Assembly (NCBI GenBank): GCA_031772625.1
Contig: CM062812.1
Span: 734,053,714 to 734,117,713, forward strand
Source: Pinus tabuliformis
Lineage: Eukaryota; Streptophyta; Pinopsida; Pinales; Pinaceae
DNA: 64,000 nucleotides
Reading direction: 5' to 3'
Under the pieces are notes generated by a model. That model saw nothing but the letters and a program-made list of their open reading frames with translations, did not search any database and was not told where the DNA came from. Positions 60,296-64,000 of the stretch are shown in pieces. The position numbers and the translations under genes were made by a program. Each line of letters opens with the position of its first letter. Position 1 is the first letter of the stretch.

Positions 60296-62091
60296 TCATA
60301 AATGAATATCATTACATTGCACAGGAGATGTAGGCAGGTTCTGAATGTCGATGACTTGCACAGCTTTATTATTGTTAGGGTTAGGGTTCAGTTGTACAGG
60401 CAACTGAGGCTTCATGGTTTGATTATTCGGTGGAGTACCTAACGGGAGAGAAAGTTGTTGCTGGAACTGAGGGAATTGGTTTGTGAATGAAGTTTTTTGA
60501 GCTCTCCAGTTTGGGTTCCATTGGTTAAAATAGGATTGTTGTAAAAGCCAGGGCGTCCACATTGCAGGGTCTATAAAGGGAGGGTTTGTTTGCTGCATGG
60601 GTGGGAAATTCATTTGATTAAAGGCTGGGAAATTCATTTGATTAAAGGGTGGGTAATTTTCTTGATTAAAAGAAGGATAATTATTCCAATGATTAAATGG
60701 CATACTAGAGTTCGTACCTTGTCCTCGTGGTTGCCATTGCCTCCTTTGTGTCACCAGATAAACTGCTTCGGCTTCCTCCTTAGTTGGTTGTAATGCTACC
60801 TTTATCCCTGGTAAAGAGGGGCATTGTTGAGTTTCATGGTCCTTCTCACAAATGGTACAGATTAGTAGCTTGTCCAGTGGGCATTCCCTCAGTGGGTGTT
60901 TTTCTCTGCATTTAGGGCAGAAAATGGCCAAAGAAGCTTTTGCCTCTGCCTGCTTCTTTTTAACCTGCAAGGTATCAATCTGTGAAGAAAAAGAACTTAA
61001 CATTTCAGTCTTGAATTCCTCAAGTAGATTACCTATTTCAGCTCTTGTTTCTCCTCCACTGGTTGATTTCTGGACCCTTGAATAAGTACTATCCCTTCTC
61101 TTTGATTTATTTGCAAGTACAGAGGTTAATGATTTCATCATACGATTCTTTAGATATATCCCCTTTACCAAGCATATTTAACATATCTAAAGAATCATCC
61201 CTTACCCCTTTCAATAATATTGTTTTAAGAATATCTTTACTTACATCAGGGTGCTCAGATCTCTGCAGATTATACTGGAGTCTTTCCACAAAGTCCTGCA
61301 GATTTTCATCCTCCTTCTGAACCATCTTGAATAATTCCTCCCTTTTTTCTCTCATCTGGCAATAGTCTTGGTATTTGGCCAGGAATTTTTCCTTCATTTG
61401 ATCCCATGTTTTGATCACATGACCTCCCAAGCTCATAAACCATCTTAGTGCATTTCCTTTTAGTGTTGCTGGAAACAACTTTAACTTTTGAGCATTATTA
61501 ACATAATCATAACTTCTACACAATATATCAAACTCGAAAAGAAACTCATCAGGGTCTTTAGAGGATAGACCATGAAAGTTAGGTGGGGCTGAGAGTGGAA
61601 TATTCTTCATAGGAATTGTACCTCTGGGAAGTTCCTCAATAGGGAATTCCAAAGTGGAGAGAGAATTCTCTCCTCTTCCTTCACCTCTACGTCCTCCACC
61701 AAAGATTCCTTCATTGTTTCCATCCATTGGTTTCTTTCTTGATGCACTTTCCTGGTCTTCAGTGTTTTCCGTTGGACTCTCAATGTCCTGAACGGTTCCT
61801 CAACTTCAATATCTTCTATTGCTTCCTCAATTTCAGTATCTTCTATTGGTTCTTCAATTTCAATATCTTCTACTGGTTCTTCGGTATGTTCTGATGTTTC
61901 TACAACCCTTTCAAGTCCCTCTACTTCCTATGTTTGGTAATCCGTTTGGAGGAGTGATGAGTCTGTGGCCTCCGAGAGCTTAGCCTCTGGGATGTCTCAG
62001 CTTTTGAAATAATCTCATCGATGAAAGTTTTTCTTCCTCCTCTTCCTTTGCCCTTGCCACCTGTAGGATTAGTTTTCTTGTGTCCTCTCAT
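60296..62091 (-). pseudogene. gag: Athila-like Gag with two short zinc knuckles, frameshifted
   Basis: A start at 62089-62091 (MRGHKKTNPTGGKGKGRGGR), 55 bases after the PBS, is the likely original. Frameshifts near 61940 and 61790 separate it from the main frame (ATG at 61725-61727). An acidic repeat in between (EEPVEDIEIEEPIED, about 61795-61885) is read in another frame. The capsid part (61640-61110) includes FHGLSSKDPDEFLFEFDILC and LRWFMSLGG. A frameshift near 61107 leads to the C-terminal part: CPKCREKHPLREC and CTICEKDHETQQC, both CX2CX3HX4C, then a Pro/Asn/Gln/Phe-rich tail. A single TGA (60296-60298) separates it from pol in the same frame. Confidence 0.8.
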
Positions 62092-62146
62092 GCATCCTGC
62101 ATATCTACAAGAAAATCATCAATAGTTTTAAAATCTATAATTGCCT

Positions 62147-62164
62147 TCCCCGACAATGGCACCA
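62147..62164 (-). other. Primer-binding site of element C (Asp-tRNA type)
   Basis: The minus strand reads TGGTGCCATTGTCGGGGA; the Athila consensus complementary to tRNA-Asp is TGGCGCCGTTGCCGGGGA. The three differences are all C/T or G/A changes. Three bases separate it from the LTR. Confidence 0.85.
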
Positions 62165-62167
62165 AAA

Positions 62168-63429
62168 TATTGGTCACTTTAATTGCTTATTGAATTAAAC
62201 AACAAAGTGCGACATAAATTGTCAACCCAGGGAAGTCTTGTTATTTCAAAGGCAACTGGGTACTATATGCACTCAATTTTAAAAGCAACAAAATTTATAG
62301 GACAAACAAATCACACCTTACTTTAACAAACTGAAGCTCCACTCTACATTACAACAATTACACTCTATTGCAGATAACTATCAAAGAATGCTTAATTCCA
62401 TTCAAATAATCATACAATGAAAAGGAATCAATCTGCATAGGAAAACAATGGTTGTGCTGTAACAGAGAGTCATGACCCTATCCCTAGAGCGGGAATCTCC
62501 AACACTTGCCTCTGATTAACTAGCTTGCCAATTCACTCTGTAACTTAATCACCGGAGAAACACTCATGAATTAACTTTGAATAATATAATAATCAATTGA
62601 GAAAGAAACATAATTTCAGCAAAGGTATTATAAACAATACTCAGCAAATAGTACTTGTTAACAAGGCATGAATAAAAGACACACTTGACACACTGCAGAA
62701 ATATAATGGGTGAATCTTGTGATGAAGGTGGGCCCTGTCCTTTTCACAAGATTCCCCAGCAAACAAGAACTAGAAAAAGATGTTTAGAACAAAATTTTAT
62801 TCATCCATCAATATGTCATATTACAAAAAGAATTCTAGTCCTGTTCCTTTAGCTGAGCCTCTTTCCACAGTCTATCCCCCTCTAATGTAGATGTATCCTC
62901 TTTATAAAGAGAAGAAATCTATTACAAAAGATTTACATTATAAATTCTATTTTAACCCATTATACAAAAGTAGGGAAATCAATTTCCCGTCAACAAAATG
63001 TTGTTACAGTAATACTATCTTTCGATTATAGGCGTTACAACCAGTGTAATAGCTTCCTCAGTGATCAGTCTCATTCCTTTGTTGCTATCAAATTTAGAAT
63101 GAAAATCTCAGTTGTTTCAGCTTTGAGATTCACGTGCTGTTTCTATTGTTTTAGTAACTGCAAAAATAGTCTCGCAAACTCCAGGTTGTTTCAGCAACGC
63201 GGACTGCACATCATTCTTTAACTGTTCAGCACTTAACAATTTAAAGATTAACTTTGAAGATATCGTGATTATATGCTAAATAATTAAACGTATAGTGATG
63301 AGAAGAATCATTACATACCTTAGGGATAATTGGGTTAAAACACTAACAAGGAATTTTTAAATATAAGTTGAAAAGGATGATAGCATGGCAAAATGTATGG
63401 TCAAAAAGGGACAATATGAGGTCCTAACA
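62168..63429 (-). repeat. 5' LTR of element C
   Basis: Plus strand TATTGGTCAC to TCCTAACA, 1262 bp. It retains TTTATAAA (62901-62908), a minus-strand TATA box missing in the other copy. The PBS-side end is CCAATA on the minus strand where the 3' LTR has CCAACA. Confidence 0.92.
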
Positions 63430-64000
63430 GAGGGGTGAAAACAATGAGATTAAATCCAGGATTAGCCACCAGAAATCCAGGAAAGAAGATAGGCAGAAAA
63501 AGAAAAATGAGCTCCTAGTGGAGTGTGGAAAGCTAATGATAGATTCAGGTAAGATGAAAGTCCTAACCAGTTACTCCTTTACAAATATTTAATTATGAAG
63601 TTCATTTCATGGAATATTAGAGGTCTAGGCAGAAAAAGAAAACAAAGAATGCTTGGTAACAGAATGAAACTAGCAATGCCGGACATAATTTTCATTTAAG
63701 AAACAAAATGATCCATTCAGAAAAATAAAACAAATCCATAACAAATGGCTCAATAAATTTGAGTTTCTAGAAGTTAAAGAAGAAGACGTAGCGGGTGGCA
63801 TTCTTACTCTTTGGAACCCCCAAAAAGTCATCATTGTAGATGTGGAAGCAACGAGAAATTACTTATCAGCTATCATTCAACCAATGGGGATGTCGAGACC
63901 TTCCTGGTTACGAATGTCTACGGTCCTCAGAGAATAGATGAGAAGCTTGGTTTTCTGAACTCCCTGGTTGATCTCAGGAGAAGGCATAAAGAGATGCCTT
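63430..64000 (+). pseudogene. LINE ORF1/ORF2 junction and AP endonuclease N-terminus, runs off right edge
   Basis: GAGGG (63430-63434) is the right target copy of element C, after which the LINE resumes. A start at 63595 gives MKFISWNIRGLGRKRKQRML, the hallmark of plant L1 ORF2 endonuclease. FI[stop]ETK (E is a metal-binding catalytic position) follows near 63695, then after frameshifts EEDVAGGILTLWNP and FLVTNVYGPQ. This nuclease nicks target DNA for target-primed reverse transcription. Stops and shifts make it inactive. RT lies beyond the window. Confidence 0.85.

Larger units (their letters stand above)
42190..63429 (-). mobile_element. Element C: Athila-like Ty3/gypsy retrotransposon (carries element B)
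   Basis: LTRs at 42190-43450 and 62168-63429, an Asp-tRNA-type PBS, gag, pol, a long post-pol frame, PPT and a perfect GAGGG duplication. With B removed it is about 12.85 kb, in the Athila size range. RT (IFMDDF), protease, integrase style and PBS fit the Athila side of the Tat/Athila group. It is inserted in a LINE and is itself interrupted by B. Many stops are TGA where Arg is expected. Confidence 0.9.

Overview
This window looks like repeat-dominated nuclear DNA of a seed plant, probably an angiosperm; I cannot name the species. It contains Ty3/gypsy LTR retrotransposons (Tat, Athila-like and chromovirus-like), a CACTA transposon end, an L1-type LINE with a DUF4283-like ORF1, and long AT-rich gaps. 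I recognised no host gene. Almost every coding region belongs to a mobile element. Most are broken, often by CGA-to-TGA changes, the usual scar of methylated CpG decay.

Layout. (1) 1-2765: 5' end of a Tat-type element D on the minus strand, with an open gag running off the left edge, a primer-binding site (PBS) and a putative 2.1 kb LTR. (2) 2766-7445: degenerate satellite-like array. (3) 7655-8384: CACTA terminus with subterminal repeats. (4) 8385-12600: AT-rich, nothing recognised. (5) 12610-17375 and 28426 to about 30164: decayed minus-strand gypsy element E, whose 5' LTR is split by (6) element A, 17376-28420, a complete Tat-type insertion with 1011 bp LTRs and a CTGTG target duplication. 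A carries an almost open protease-RT-integrase frame, an archaeal-type RNase H after integrase, and an antisense spliced gene with its own TATA box. It has no gag capsid. (7) About 30152-38207: decayed plus-strand gypsy element F. (8) 38208-40500: unassigned. (9) 40815-64000: a nested stack. A LINE (ORF1 on the left, endonuclease on the right) is interrupted by an Athila-like element C (42190-63429, target duplication GAGGG), which is interrupted by a non-autonomous Tat-type element B (43789-52173, target duplication GATGG) inside its large post-pol reading frame.

The most unusual signal is in the non-coding 3' regions of A and B. Both are packed with short hairpins whose stems differ from unit to unit but stay complementary, while loops recur. 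One 21-nt loop family occurs in both elements, in sense orientation, with unrelated stems. A tandem array at 47095-47425 shows stem changes on both arms that keep pairing. This looks like repeated selection for, or generation of, a stem with free sequence around a fixed loop. I know of no description of it, although hypervariable tandem repeats in Tat 3' regions are known.

All hairpins, splice sites and homologies were read by eye; no alignment, folding or database search was run.
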